In this document: piece after piece, positions 32,481 to 44,900 of the stretch
Numbering within the stretch: the first letter of the stretch is position 1
Layout: each line of letters begins with the position of its first letter
Assembly (NCBI GenBank): GCA_008477525.1
Contig: SPDT01000009.1
Coordinates: forward strand, 1,054,001-1,118,000
DNA: 64,000 nt
Direction: 5' to 3'
Source: Hypomyces perniciosus
Lineage: Eukaryota; Ascomycota; Sordariomycetes; Hypocreales; Hypocreaceae
Translations under genes and position numbers: made by a program
The notes under the pieces: generated by a model
Database searches by the model: none
What the model saw: only the letters and a program-made list of their open reading frames with translations
Told to the model about the DNA's origin: nothing

Positions 32481-34560
32481 AGTATAAAAGTTTTTATTTA
32501 TTTATAAAATAATAATAATTAAAATAATCTGTTATAACCTAAATCTCTATATTTATATAAATTAAATAATATCTTTATATGTAAAAGGCCTTTATAATAG
32601 TAAGAGATTTAATATTAAAAGTATAATAATATAGTTTAAAATTATTTAGCTTTTTTAATATATATATTATAAAGTATGAAGCATGTTATTAATATTAAAC
32701 TAATACTGCTTTAATGATATAGTTTAATATATCTATCTCTATATAAATTAATGCCTTTAAGTTATAATATATTAAAATAGGTTTTTTTAAAAACTTTCCT
32801 TTAAACTATTAAAAAGCTTTAAAAGTATTAAACTTTAACTATAAAAACCCTTTTTATTTTCTATAAATAAAATCTATTAAAAGTACTATAATTTTACTGT
32901 AATCTTTAATAGAGTAATAATAAAGTTTTATAAATCCTAAAAATATAAAGATATTATATACACTTTTAAATACTAGCTATTTATTAATAATAGCTTAAAT
33001 ATATAACTATTTTATTTTTATTTTATTAAATATAATACTATATTGAAAGAAAGGTATTAAAGTAATATAAAAAATATATTTATTAATATTAATATATAGC
33101 TTTATATCTTATAGCTTTTCAAAAACCTAGTAAATATATTATATATAGTTTCTCAAAATATAGTTATAAATTAAGATATTATTAAAATATATAATATAAA
33201 TAAAATTAATTAAATCTTATCGTATATTATTAATATATTATTAAAAAGTTATAACGGAATTACTAAAGTTAAATAATATAATATTATTCTTAAAGTATTT
33301 ATATTAATAGTAAAATACTATTTTTTATTTTTTATTTTTATAGATAAATATTTAATAATATATATGCTTTAAATTAAATTTAATAAAAATCTTAATATAT
33401 AAAAGTCTATTAAAAACTTTAAAGATTAATAGTAAAAGAATATAGTTTTTATAAATGATTTTATTTAAAGTATAGAAATTAATATATACTTGTAGTTTAC
33501 TGCTTTTTTTCAATATAAAGATTATAGAGGTATTTATCAAACTAATACACTATTGAATTTATATATTTTATAGTGCCTTTTTTTAAATATTTACAGAAAG
33601 CCTTTGACTTTTTAAATATTAAGTTATAAATAAACTTTATAAAGGCATTTTTTTATCTTTTGATTTAATAGTATACTATGAATTTATTAATATATTAGCA
33701 GCTTTTTCAATAAAGAAAATAATAATAAAATTATAATATATAGGAAGTAATTTTAAATATAAAGTTAATTTATAGTCTTTTAAGGACATAAGTATATTTA
33801 AATTAAAAAATAATAAATTTTCCGAAACTTTTAATTTAACTTTTAACTTTTTTTTAAGTATTAATATAAAAGTTATTTAAGTTTCTTTAATAGTTTATTA
33901 TAGCTGCTTTTTAAAGGCTATTAAAGTAATAAAATCTTTAATTAAAAGATAATTCAATTAATTATATTTTTATAAAAAGGTAAAATTAATTTCTTAAAAT
34001 TAAAGTCTTTTTAAATAAAGTCTTTTAAGTTATTAGTAATAATATAATAAAGTAATTACTTTTTCTTTACTTTTTAATTATTAATTGTCTTTATAAATAT
34101 ATCTATATAGCTATAAGTTATAGTAGAAATATTTAAGAAAACAGCAGTAAATTTAAAAGTTAATAATAAACTTTTTAATTAACTTTTTTATTATAAAGAG
34201 ATAATATAAATATTACTACTAAAATTAAATAAAGTATTTATATACTATTAATAGCTATTTAATTATACTTTCTTTAATTATTTTATAAATAAATCTATAT
34301 AATAATTATATTTTTAAATTTAATAAATTATAGGTATAGTATTTTTATTAATAAAGTATAGTTAAATAAGCTTATTATACTTTTTAATAAAGTAATATTT
34401 ATTATTATATTTTATATAATTAAAAGGTTAATAGGAAGTTTTATAGTAAAGACTATTATATTTTTAATACATTATTAAATTAAAAAGGTTTTTTAATTCC
34501 TTTAAACCTTTAAATACTATTACGACACAGAAAGGCAGGTCAGGGCAAATATCATTCTTA
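32481..34560 (-). pseudogene. RIP-degraded Ty3/Gypsy retrotransposon block
   Basis: Two kilobases of almost pure A/T with stops in every frame. A relic of reverse transcriptase is still readable on the minus strand at 33352-33540: IIFILKKSSKLQVYINFYTLNKIIYKNYILLLLI...LYIKIFIKFNLKHIYY. It lines up with the Gypsy RT block (xPxxFVKKKDGSLRxCVDYRxLNKxTxKNRYPLPLI...AKYFTKLDLxxAYY), with Arg, Asp and Pro replaced in the direction C:G to T:A. The change from normal composition is abrupt at 32,480. RIP is the natural explanation. Confidence 0.75.
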
Positions 34561-35339
34561 TGCCGTAGAGAGCAAGAAAGCCCTAAGGCTCTATAGAAAG
34601 CTATAGCTAGGAATACATTAAAGCCTAATTATATAACCAGGGCTCACATAACAGGGCATCAACATTGCATTACAGTTAATGCTATAACAGTACCCCCCCT
34701 AACCCCCGGAAGTTAACCCTAACCCCGTAACTTATATCAATTAAATTAAATTATAGAAAAATCACGTTATATTCAGAAAATTCCTCTTTATAAGAAATAC
34801 CGTCTTGGACCTTTATATTGCCAACACTGCTTCATCATAGATTAAAAACTGCTTTTCTTTACTGAAATCGGCCTTTAACTCTGAACGCCACAAACTGCAC
34901 CATATGGCCCGCTTTTTATGGATGCTCGTTAGCCAACCTTGGATGCTTGATAGCACAAGCCTAAATTTATTAATAAGTTTTTTTTTATTTACCTTATATA
35001 TATATATATATTTATTTATACTATATTTGATCAAATCTATTAAATATTTTTGTTTATAGATTTGGCTATTTGGATAAATAAAGGGCCTTGGATTTGATGA
35101 TTTGTTTGATAGATTTGTTTGATTGCTTTGATCGGGATGCCACACTGCCCCTGTTATACAAGAGCTCTGCGGTATCCATCGATGCGCCGCACGCTCTTCA
35201 GGTATTCGCTCCCATCTGGGTCGCCTAGGAGGATATGAATACCCATTCTGGCAACAATAGCTTGAAGTAGGACGTGTACTCCGTAGATCAGCCTCCATTC
35301 TCCAAACCTTGCTAGCTGCGAGTGGACCTAGTCGTTTGT
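34561..35339. other. Transition zone from A/T-rich block, LTR-like
   Basis: Composition rises to normal. A C-rich stretch, CAGTACCCCCCCTAACCCCC near 34689, resembles the leader of Gypsy LTRs. A repeat of GGCCTTGGATTTGAT occurs at about 35086 and again at about 46102, near the two inner ends of the gene island. No gene supported. Confidence 0.35.
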
Positions 35340-35616
35340 TTAGGGGGCGGAAATCCCTCGAAGCTTGCATAAAAACTTGAACAGTTCTGGGTGAGCGATT
35401 CGTGAGTTGACTGCATCAAAGAAGTTTGCCATTCGATGTACGAATCTGGCAAAAGAGTGAGGGATGCCATAGTTCTGGTTGCTAAGAAACGCCTGGAAAA
35501 GTTGGGGGCAAAGAAATCATTTCGTGAGCTTATTCGTGAGGATGGTGATTTTGCACTGATTGGCAAATTTGCAGATAACCTAAGCAATAGTGCAGAACTC
35601 CAACGCTGTCTCTGAA
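35340..35616 (+). pseudogene. C-terminal fragment of an unknown gene
   Basis: One frame reads LEQFWVSDS, a stop, VDCIKEVCHSMYESGKRVRDAIVLVAKKRLEKLGAKKSFRELIRED..ALIGKFADNLSNSAELQRCL and a proper stop near 35616. The composition and helical pattern look like real protein, but the 5' part is missing and an in-frame TGA (possibly CGA by RIP) interrupts it. Family not recognised. Confidence 0.4.
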
Positions 35617-36586
35617 AATCGAACGCGAAGGGACGTCATACACTACGACAATCGTTCTTATAAACGAAGGTAAATAGGGGTATTTAGCGACTGACAGTTC
35701 CGTTGTGGGATCTCTGCCACTCTGGTCCCTCTTCTCGGGCGGAAGCCCGAGAAACCTCTATCCCTACCTGGCGAGCCAAAGTTTTGAAAGGGTGAGGATT
35801 TCGATAAGCAACACCCGATAGTCTCCATCCACTCTTTTCAACAGGGAGAAGGGTTGCCTCGCTATCATGCCGCTCCCCGAACCTTTAGGCTTTCCATCCT
35901 GCCTTGGGCAAATCAATCGTCTAATCCTGTGCCAGGAACTTCATGAACTCTCCATGAGTAAGTAGTAACCACAACCACATCTCGCGGTCCTTCAGCAGCG
36001 CTCCTCCAATTTCTCAACAAGGTAGCGCAATCTCTCCCTCATCATTTTCGCCCGTGCTTGGACCGCCACGGCCCACATCATCAGCAGTGTAGTACTTGTA
36101 GGCTCCTTCTTTCGCATAGTACTACTACCGTCCAGTCCCAAGGACGCTGAAATCCACGCTCGGAAATTTCTTCTCAAGCGTAACACGGTCAGAACCGGTG
36201 TCACGGCAAGGTGCTCCGCTCCTGCAGGTCAAGATCAAGAATGAAGCGAACTCCGCCGTCTGTGCCGTGTTCCCTGACGAATTGTTTGTCGGGGAGATGG
36301 ATGAAAGCTTCTTACGTGGTCTCTAGCGTGGGAAGGCCTTGGATGATATTGCTCGGGTGTCGGCGGGCTGAACCTACTGCCACAACTGAGATATTAGACA
36401 TATTTCTTTACTGCTGTCTCACCAAATTGGGGACTCCACTCCTAGTATAATAAATTATCTCTCTACTAGTATGTGTTCTACTATTATACGCGTACAAGAC
36501 GAATAGCATACACTGTATACTACCTCTAAAACTCCATGCTTAATTGTAGGTCAGGTCCCTCCTGTCCCATCTCTAAGCACTCATCC
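35617..36586. other. Gene-free stretch
   Basis: Almost 1 kb with short frames only; nothing I can assign. Confidence 0.35.
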
Positions 36587-38065
36587 CTAAACCCTTGTAT
36601 CAACCGGCTGCAACCCCTTCCCCATCCGTTGAATCTGCTCTCCATAATACGTGCCCTCGGCGCCAGCCCCCAGCGCCTTGATTGGCACCTTACTCATCAG
36701 CCAGCCCATCTCCACGCGCTTGAGCCGGATCTTCGCCTCCTCATCACCGACCTCCTTGTTGAGCAGCACAAGCTTCGGCAACTTCGGCACCACCGCAGCG
36801 GGTCGCCCGATCCCGATGATGTCGCATGCACCACTCTCGAGCGCTGCTTCCATGCCAGCACGGCTGCGGAAACCGCCAGTCACCATGAGGGGGATCTTGG
36901 GGTGGCGCTCCCGCACCGTCTTCGCGAAGTCAAGAAAGAAGGCCTCTCGCGCTATCGTGCTGGCCTTTGGTATACGTGCCGGGACTGCGGGCGTAACCGT
37001 GGATCCAATAGTCGGTGCGGTTGGATCGACCCGAAACATGGAAGGGTTCTCGTAGGAGCCGCCACTGATCTCGATGAAGTCGATTCCGGCTTCAATGATG
37101 AGGCCCATCTGGTCAAGGCCGGCCTCAAGGCCGCCATCTCCCTGCTCACTGACATCGACGCTATTCATCTTGATGCCGATGCAAAACTGCGGGCTGGTGG
37201 CGGAGCGGATGCCCTTGATGATGCGCAGGACCATCTCGGCACGCCTAGCAGGGGTTCCGCCGAACTCGTCAGTACGCAAGTTCGTCTTGGGTGATAGGAA
37301 CTGGGCGATCAGGTAGCCGTGTGCGCCGTGCAACTCAATGCCCTTGAAGCCCGCAAGGTGGGCTTGTTTGGCGCCGTTGATGAACTGCTGGATGGCCTCG
37401 GTGATCTCTGCGGGCGTCATTTCGCGGGGAGTCCCGAACATCACGCAAGTGGCCATGCAAGCGATGAAGCCGGATCCCATATTTAGTGCAACAGCGGAGG
37501 GGGCGATATTCTTGGTTATAAAAGAGCGCTTTCCGGCGAATGGGGGCGATTGGCGGCCAGGGTGGCAGAGCTGTACGAGAGCTGGAGTTCCATTTCGTTG
37601 GATTGCTGTGGCCCAATCGCGCCACGCCTTCTGAAGGGCTGGGGTGCTGGCAGTTGGGGCGGAGATGGCCACATCTTTAGCAGAGCCAAGATAGGTTTGG
37701 GCAACTTGGACATTGCCTGCGGACGGGGGAAGATGTTAGAATGGTGGCAAAATGTAGGATGTTCTCGGGGAAGACTGAGGATGCTGAGGTTGGTTAACCT
37801 GTGAAAATGAAACCCCAGCCCCCATCAGCCCATTCTGAGTATGCTCGTGGGAATTTATCATCCGGATTCTGGTTAGGTGCCATGATCTCTGCCATTGCTG
37901 CCTACTAGAGTATTTAGTTCTCATATGACAATGTAAAAATAGATGAAAAAAGAGACAGAAAGAAACGAGTTGGATGTTGAAGCTTACCTTTGCGAGCCTG
38001 TTGGGAAGTTCCAGGCCGCACGGCAGTGTGAGGGGACTTGATAATAACGACATTGTATCAAACAT
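36587..38065 (-). CDS. Old yellow enzyme family flavin oxidoreductase, 436 aa
   Basis: NADH:flavin oxidoreductase/old yellow enzyme, an FMN-dependent TIM-barrel ene-reductase that reduces activated C=C bonds with NAD(P)H. Three exons: 38065-37988, 37901-37799 and 37716-36587; introns of 86 and 82 bases; 1,311 bases in total, in phase. The start is MFDTMSLLSSPLTLPCGLELPNRLAK, continuing directly into the AAMAE of exon 2, typical of the family N-terminus. Other hallmarks are VQLCHPGRQ, GIELHGAHGYLIAQFLSPKTNLRTDEFGG, and the FMN-phosphate loop TGGFRSRAGMEAAL followed by GRPAAV. It shares a 668-base divergent promoter with the hydrolase at 38734, suggesting co-regulation. Intact. Confidence 0.9.
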
Positions 38066-38201
38066 ATATGGTGTCTTTCTTTCTTATATCCGAAAACACT
38101 GTGAATCTAGATAATAGAGTTGCTGCATATATAGAGCTGCCTATGCTGTTTTTATAAATGACTTGGGAGAATATATGATATTTAAGGAGGTCCACCCCGG
38201 C

Positions 38202-38374
38202 CCGACGGCTTCTTGTTTGCCCAGCGGCTCATCAAAAAAGCTCCGGTTAGTTCAGACAAGCTTGGCGAATCAGCTTACATGATAAGTAAAATTCCCCCAT
38301 GGAATGCATTAAGATTTGTGGGGTACCGACGGCTTGTTGTTTGCCCAGCGGCCATCAAAAAAACTCCGTTTAGT
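38202..38374. promoter_or_regulatory. Duplicated 50-bp module in a divergent promoter
   Basis: Two direct copies, 38202-38251 and 38326-38374, each CCGACGGCTT.TTGTTTGCCCAGCGG..CATCAAAAAA.CTCCG.TTAGT, about 124 bases apart. They lie between the oppositely oriented oxidoreductase and hydrolase genes. CGG-containing half-sites are the kind bound by Zn2Cys6 factors, so a shared regulatory element is plausible but unproven. Confidence 0.5.
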
Positions 38375-38733
38375 CCCGGTAGGTGCGGCCGATGTCCCGA
38401 AATGATTGAGTGGCTGAAGAAGGCTAAACTGGTAACTAAAAAAGCATACTCGGAGACGAGCCTCCAACGGGGCCAAAGGTTCGGCCGTCTCCTAACCTCA
38501 AGTATGGAGTGTACCTATTGCATGTATGTAATACGTATAATGGAGAGCTGGAAGCCTGTAGGCCCCTGCATTTACTTCTTAGAGCATGTTATTTGGAGAG
38601 TAGCTTATAAACAGAGTCGATACCCAGTCATCATTGCCGCTGTTACTAACCTCAGAAGATTGCCCGATCCAGCATACTATCTACTATTTCCTTTTACCGA
38701 CCATTACTATATTTCACCTGTTCTAGGTTCATC

Positions 38734-39684
38734 ATGGCGCCAAACCGTCGCGATATCATGTTCAAAACCAAAGATGGGCTTACTCTGAAAGGCTGGCTCT
38801 ACCCAGTAGGAGAGAAGAGCCCCTGCGTGATCATGTCCCACGGGGTCTGTCCAACCATTTCCCCACTCAAATCAACCGTACTCTGACCCTTATTTCAGTT
38901 TGCGGGTCTTAAAGAACATTACCTCGATGACTTCGCGTCCCGCTTCCAGGAGGCGGGCCTCGCCTCCCTCGTCTACGACAACCGCAACTGGGGTGAGAGC
39001 AAAGGCATGCCTCGCCTCGAGGTCGACCCCTATATGCAGCAGCAGGACTACTTCGACGCCTTTGACTACGCTGCCTCGCTGCCTGATGTTGATGGCGATC
39101 GCATCGCCTACTGGGGCACCTCCTTCTCCGGCGGCAATGTCATCGTCGCCGCCGCGGTCGACAAGCGGATCAAGGCCGCCGTCGTGCAATGCCCGTTCGT
39201 GTCGGGCGACCTTGCTGTCGCGGCCCTCGCACCCATGGTCCCGATGCTGCTGGCTGAGCGGGCTGGCATCAAGCAGGGCCTCGAGCCATCGTTCATCCCA
39301 ATCTACGCAGACAGTCTGGAGTCTGCGCAAGCGGGGTCGGCGCAAACGATCCTCAGCGACGCAGACGCGTACAAGTACATGGAGGCGATTTCTACACGGG
39401 GCCCAGAAGGGTGGGAGAACAAGCTAGTGGCACAGTCGCTTCTAAAGATGATCGTGAACGAGCCGAAGGCGTTTATTCATCGGATCGCGCCAACCCCATT
39501 CCTGATGGTTGTGCCAGATGCAGATGTGAGTGTGCCGACGGCCACGCAGCTGGCAGCGTTCGAGCTAGCAGGGGAGCCCAAGACGCTGCATACGTTTCAA
39601 GGCGGACACTATGACGTGTACTCTGGACCCGTGTTCGAAGAGAACATGAAGTTACAGATTGAGTTTTTGAAGAAGCATTTATGA
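38734..39684 (+). CDS. Alpha/beta hydrolase (dienelactone-hydrolase-like), 298 aa
   Basis: Exon 1 38734-38844, 54-base intron, exon 2 38899-39684; 298 residues. The start MAPNRRDIMFKTKDGLTLKGWLYP leads into an oxyanion-type S-H-G at the exon junction (HG|FAGLKE). The nucleophile elbow is W-G-T-S-F-S-G-G with Ser112 the likely nucleophile, and the final HYDVY carries the likely catalytic His. The family includes esterases and C-C hydrolases acting on small acids; the substrate is not predictable. Divergent from the old yellow enzyme and probably co-regulated. Intact, and GC-rich compared with the flanking blocks. Confidence 0.88.
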
Positions 39685-39878
39685 CTCGCAAAGGGCGATT
39701 CTAGACTGTGATAAGAATATGCTGGAATGGTAGCCTAGATATTCGATGATAGCTATAATCATGAGTGGTTTGAAATCTCGCAACAAGCTAGCTATTCCAA
39801 GTTAAGTGTTTATCATGGATATTTGATTGATACTTATGATATCAGCCAAATCAGAGAATTTCCTCTCAGGTTAATATA

Positions 39879-40134
39879 TGTCAACCTCGGTAACGGATAA
39901 CTCCACATCCCGGCATATTCCGTTATTCCTAGCTAGCCTGTAAGAACCCGGATGGTTAGCAAGAACCTGGATGGTCAGTAAGAACCCGGATGGTCAGTAA
40001 GAACCCGGATGGTTAGCAATTTCATGTATTTAAGCAGCAGCTTTTCCCACCTAACTTGGGATCAGCAAGAGTGTCGAATTCTATCATTTATGCATCTGCC
40101 AATGACCCCTCATACTGTTGATCTGTGATTGATA
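39879..40134. mobile_element. Solo LTR, 256 bp, TSD ATATA
   Basis: Second copy of the LTR at 15248-15462, with the same ends (TGTCAACCTC / GTGATTGATA) and its own duplication, ATATA, at 39874-39878 and 40135-40139. It is 41 bp longer because an internal tandem of about 20 bp (AAGAACCCGGATGGTCAGT-like) is present four times rather than twice. Confidence 0.83.
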
Positions 40135-40420
40135 ATATATTAATTATAGATCGACATAAGCTTGGAAGTTGGAATACTAGTTGAGTTTATGAGTGCTTGA
40201 AATCATGGTAAGGCCATGGCGTAGCTAACGATCTTTCATTTCACCATAAAGTTTCAATAACCTGCCCTCAGAGAAGCAAGGATTGGTTTTAGCATGTCCA
40301 TCTTTGATTTGATCTATCAAGTCTCGATGTATTCGCCCGGCAGCCATTGCTATACTGATCCCCGCCAGGAACTCGCAAAGCCAGATGAACCTGAGGCAGT
40401 ACCTTTACATTCACCACCGA

Positions 40421-41660
40421 TCAGATTGCATTGGGCCTAATCATATCTCTCTGACTATTCCTGATCATTTCTTGTACCCAAGAAGGGAACCCTCGTAGGG
40501 CCGTGGTAAAAACGTAGCGTCCCGGTAACACTATGTGACTGCTATTCCCAGACAATATTTGTTCGAAAATCACATCAGCGACAGCCTCCGGCTCTAGCAA
40601 AAACGATTTGAAAGTGCGATGACGGTGGAGTAAATCGATAATTGGAGTCCGGATGGAGGCGGGGTGGATGATACTGCATATTGTTAATTAGTCAGATGCG
40701 CAGCTATTATTGTCTGGAATCCTATGACCACCCACGATGAACACAGAGCGTGGTGAGGCCAATCATCCAATCAAGACGGTTTAGAGTAGGTTGAACTTCG
40801 GGACAAGAGCTCACCTGGTTCGGACCTTCCTAGCATTGTAGCGATATCGTAACTCCTGGGCCAGTCCTTCGTGGAATGCTAACGCGCCCGCTTTTGTGCA
40901 GCAGTAGTCGACATTTTGGGCAACAGTCACGTAACTGGACATGCTGGCAACCGTGATGATATGGCCATGATTCCGTTTGATCATTGCTGGCAAAAACTCC
41001 TTAACAAGGAGGAAATGAGCGATTGAGTTGACTTCGAAGACTCGGCGAATCTGCTCTTCGCTCTCTTCGAGAATCGTACTCAATGTTGCAATACCAGCAT
41101 TATTGACCAAGACTGTTGGTTCACCGTGATCCTGCCGGATACTCTGTGCGACTTTCTTAATGCTTGCTGAAGATGTGATATCGACCTTGTGGAAAAACGC
41201 ATTTGAAGCTGGATATAGATAATCAGTCAAATGCAACATAAATGGTCTATGGGCAGCATAACATACGTAATGGCTTTTTAGGCGGCATGACATCCAGGCT
41301 AATGACCTTGATATTATGCTTGGCGAGCTTTCGCACCAGTACATCACCAAGGCCACCCGAGCCTCCGGTCACGACAACGATCTCCCTGCGCCAGTCATAC
41401 AAATCACGGGTATAGTGATTCAAGGAGGCCTGCGATAGGGTCTTGTTGATTCTCCTGAAGATGCCAAGTCCAAGTAGTATATACGAAGCCGACTTTACCA
41501 AGTCCCTAGAAGTGTTTGACATAATCTTTGACAGCCATGCCTGACTGAGATCCGGATACCAATGCAATCCACATAGGAGTGGCAACATAACAAGCGGTTC
41601 CAACGCTGTATACCTTATTAAGGCATAGGTGGCCTCCAGCGTGAGACCCCGGCGATGCAT
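40421..41660 (-). CDS. Short-chain dehydrogenase/reductase, membrane-anchored type, 346 aa
   Basis: Three exons: 41660-41267, 41208-40815 and 40673-40421; introns 58 and 141 bases; 1,041 bases in phase. The N-terminal 45 residues are hydrophobic (ALIRYTALEPLVMLPLLCGLHW), a likely membrane anchor, with a second hydrophobic patch at 58-68. The Rossmann motif is T-G-G-S-G-G-L-G (98-105), then NNAG (167-170), catalytic Ser near 222, and Y233-C-C-T-K237. The layout resembles retinol/sterol-type SDRs of the ER or lipid droplets that oxidise lipophilic alcohols. It is part of the four-gene island between the A/T blocks. Intact. Confidence 0.87.
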
Positions 41661-43438
41661 ACTGAAAAAGGTTGTATATCAATAAAGTCAGAATAGGAAG
41701 CGATGCTGGCAATAGCTATCAAGGTAGGGATGGTAATGTTTATCTTTAAAGGAAGGTAGGGTTGTATAGTAATGAATAAGTTCTATTTGCCTCGGCCCTC
41801 GGCAAACTATCTCCTCATGCTAGGCGAAGGTAGCTGAAGTCCCCAAGCTAACTGAAGTGACACTCTAAACCTCGGTACTCCCGCTCATCCGTGTTACTGG
41901 GTATAAGTGTCCCACGCCATCTTGTATGTACGCGTATTCAACCATATTCAATAAGGCCGAATCCGGCGGCATTAGCATTCCAGGCATCAGCATTCCAGGC
42001 ATCTTAACTAGCTTTGGATCTACATGCCGCAAGGATCACAAAGATTAGTGCAGTACAAGACTCAAATCACCATTTTTAATTGGCCGATAGAGCAGAAGTC
42101 ATAGTACTTTTAAATACCAGGAAAACACTATCAAAATCAAGTCCTAGATACACCCTAATAATCAGAAAGGCCGCCATCATGATCAATAATCTATTGCAGT
42201 CACCGTGGCATTGATATCGTCAACTTGACAAGATAGTCCTCCGGCACAGCTTCCCAAGCGGCTAGAACAGCTCCTCGAAGCTCCGGCTCAGTCATTCTAG
42301 CTGTTGTTGAAGCTGTTGTTGAAGCTGTTGTTGAAGTGTAGTTGAAGTGGTTAAAATGTTGTTTGAAGTTAATCATATAGGGTTATTGCTGGTTTGGGAA
42401 AAAGTCACTCTCTATAGTATTTTATATGGAAAGATGCTCCTGTTTTATCGGCCAATCGAAATGGGGATGTGAGTCTTGTACTGCACTAACCTTTGTGATC
42501 CTTGCGGCATGTATTGGTCAGCTAAAGCGTGTCTACAATAATAGGTGGAATGTACGGAGTAATTACATCCCTTTTAATAACACATATGACGCGGTGGAAC
42601 ACAATGGCATTTATGAAGATTATCCCTGACATGGCTTTCAAATATTTAAGGACCATAGTTTCTCTCTACTATAGCTAAAAAATCAAGAGTCTCAAGTTGT
42701 TGCGTATATAGGGCTCATGTAGTCAGCAGTCATCTCACTCTATAGGGATCAAATGGCACCTGAATTCCATCTCTATTCATCTCTCCGGCTAATGTCTGAG
42801 GGACCCTCTCTATAATCACTGATAGTTTCCCGGCCAGCCAATTTATAGTGCTAGAAGAATGCATCGCGTTCTTTTTAGCCGCCCTTTTAGATCCTCCTAG
42901 TATTCCTATAAGCTATATCCCTCGCGTTTTCTTCAACCACTAATTTTCCACCAATCCACGCTATCCGACACAAGTTATCCTAATATACTAGGCACTACAT
43001 TTGTACTCTTGCTGAAAAGCCAGCTACCTCTTAAGCCCTACAAGGGCCCGACCCGTTATAATCTAGAATAGTCTTTCCAGGTAGCTAGATAGTCATTACC
43101 TTAGTATTATCGTATGTAAATGCGATTTGTATTTGTATTGGACCATCAAGATATGTTCATGGTGGGGTCCAACCCCATTTCTTTATGGGTACAATGGTTC
43201 TGCATAACTGGCGAATCATGTAAGGTTATGTCTAGACGTGTTTACTAGGCCACGGAATGCTCGGAGAGCTACGGAGTATTGGATTTTTTCCGGAGTAGTG
43301 TGAGCTAATTTAAGCAATATGAAATAATTGACAGCAGGTCAAAGTATCTAATAAGAAGCGCTTGACCGCATGCTTTTCACAGGCCTTTTTCGTTCCTTGG
43401 CTCCTCTGCCATATCTCATCAGAGATTAGTTCTTCGCC
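41661..43438. other. 1.8-kb intergenic region
   Basis: No gene supported. Contains a 12-bp tandem repeat at 42301-42336 and TACGGAGTA nonamers at 42553 and 43270, the latter about 170 bases before the next gene. Confidence 0.4.
42301..42336. repeat. 12-bp tandem repeat, 3 perfect units
   Basis: Three perfect copies of CTGTTGTTGAAG, followed by a diverged GTAGTTGAAG. Confidence 0.85.
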
Positions 43439-44900
43439 ATGAGTATTGAAGATTCTCAAAGCGGGTCAACGCCACCATCTCTGAGACAACCGCCGCCATT
43501 CCTCACTAAACTTAAGCTGGCAACACTGATTTACTTGCTACAAGGGCTCTTGAGACTACTTTTAGGGTTTAGAGAGTGGAGGGAATATTTTAATCGTCCA
43601 GCAACGTGGCCTGACCTCGTGAAGAAGTACCCAACTCGACCAAGCCTCCCTGTCCGGTAAGTCACATTGTTCCTGCTTTGAGTCTCGCACCGTCCATTGC
43701 CTATCTACTCCAATACCGGTATCCAGACCACTACGCAGCGTAAGAATGTGAATACAAAAGGAAGAGGTCATGCCACAAGCAATGTCTAGATACTAATGCA
43801 ATGGCAGAATCTTCTACCCCTCTGGCTATGAACGGAGCTCTGCTATAACTCTACCTACTCTAATTACCATCCATGGTGGCAGCTTTTGCATTGGTGAAGC
43901 CCGCGACGATGACGAGTGGAATCGCCAGTTCGCCGACATGCACGGTGTTATGGTCGTGGCTCTAGAATACTCCAAAGCACCTCGGTTCCCATTTCCGGCA
44001 GCTCTTCACGATCTCGAGGCCTTGATACTCGCCGTTCTGGACGACAAGTCGTTGCCAATCCGTAGGCGCTCAGCCTCTGAGCCTGCTGCCGGTGTCAGGA
44101 ATCGTCAATACGGCAGCTACACAGCCGTACTGGGCTTCTCAGCGGGCGGCAACCTAGCTACGGCGGTGACACAGCTCCCTTCACTGCTATCCCATCCAGA
44201 TGGGCCAATGGCAGTGGTCAGTGTCTATGGTTGCGTGGATATGTCGCGGCCAACGCGGTCCAAGACGGGTAATCGACCATACAAAAGTGCTTTGGCTGGC
44301 CCGCGTGGGTCGCCAAATGACGTATTGCTAGCGATGGCTGATGTCATGGACTGGAGCTACATCCCATACGGCCAAGATATGCGCGACCCGTTGGTGAGCC
44401 CTCTGTATGCCAAACTGGATAACTTGCCTTCCTACGTTGGATTTGTCGGGGCCGAGTTGGACATGCTTAGCTATGAGGACTGGCAGATGGCGTGTAGGCT
44501 CCGTGCAGATGCGAGGTTAGTGACTGCACCAGTGAAGCCGCCCTCAGCAGTAGTGATCAAGAGGATCCCTGATCCCGAAAGTGAGGACCCGAGGCTACGT
44601 GTGTTAGGGAAGGCAGAGGTAGGCGATCCAAGCGGGCCATTGGAAGGGAGCTGGGACTCAGAGACACGCATGGGCGAGCGCGATGAGAGGTTTGGCTGGG
44701 AAGAAGAGTGGACGACAACGGAAGGCAGGGCTCGCGGCCTTAAATGGCTTCTCGTGCCTGATGTGCTTCACGGGTTCGACAATCAGGGGCTTCGGGACCT
44801 TCATGGTCACAAGGAGACAATTAAAGACGCCGAGTGGAAGCAGGCTGCGTACATGAAGGAACTCGGCGGTTGGTTAACTAGGACAGTGTGGCAGGTGTAG
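43439..44900 (+). CDS. Alpha/beta hydrolase fold-3 esterase-like protein, 436 aa
   Basis: Exon 1 43439-43656, 151-base intron, exon 2 43808-44900; 436 residues in phase. There is a hydrophobic segment (LATLIYLLQGLLRLLLGF) near residues 28-45, likely a membrane anchor. The oxyanion-hole motif H-G-G-S-F and the nucleophile elbow G-F-S-A-G-G identify the hormone-sensitive-lipase-like (fold-3) group. The acid lies probably in the PDVLHGFDN region, where the His of the triad sits. A charged insertion (VIKRIPDPESEDPRL..WDSETRMGERDERFGWEEEW) precedes it. These enzymes cleave carboxyl esters of small molecules. With the SDR, old yellow enzyme and other hydrolase it could form a short catabolic or tailoring pathway; this is inferred from proximity. 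Confidence 0.87.

Noticed and set aside
34689..34732. Interstitial telomere (CCCTAA) repeat
   Set aside because: Only two degenerate CCCTAAC-like units, more easily explained as the C-rich leader of a Gypsy element.
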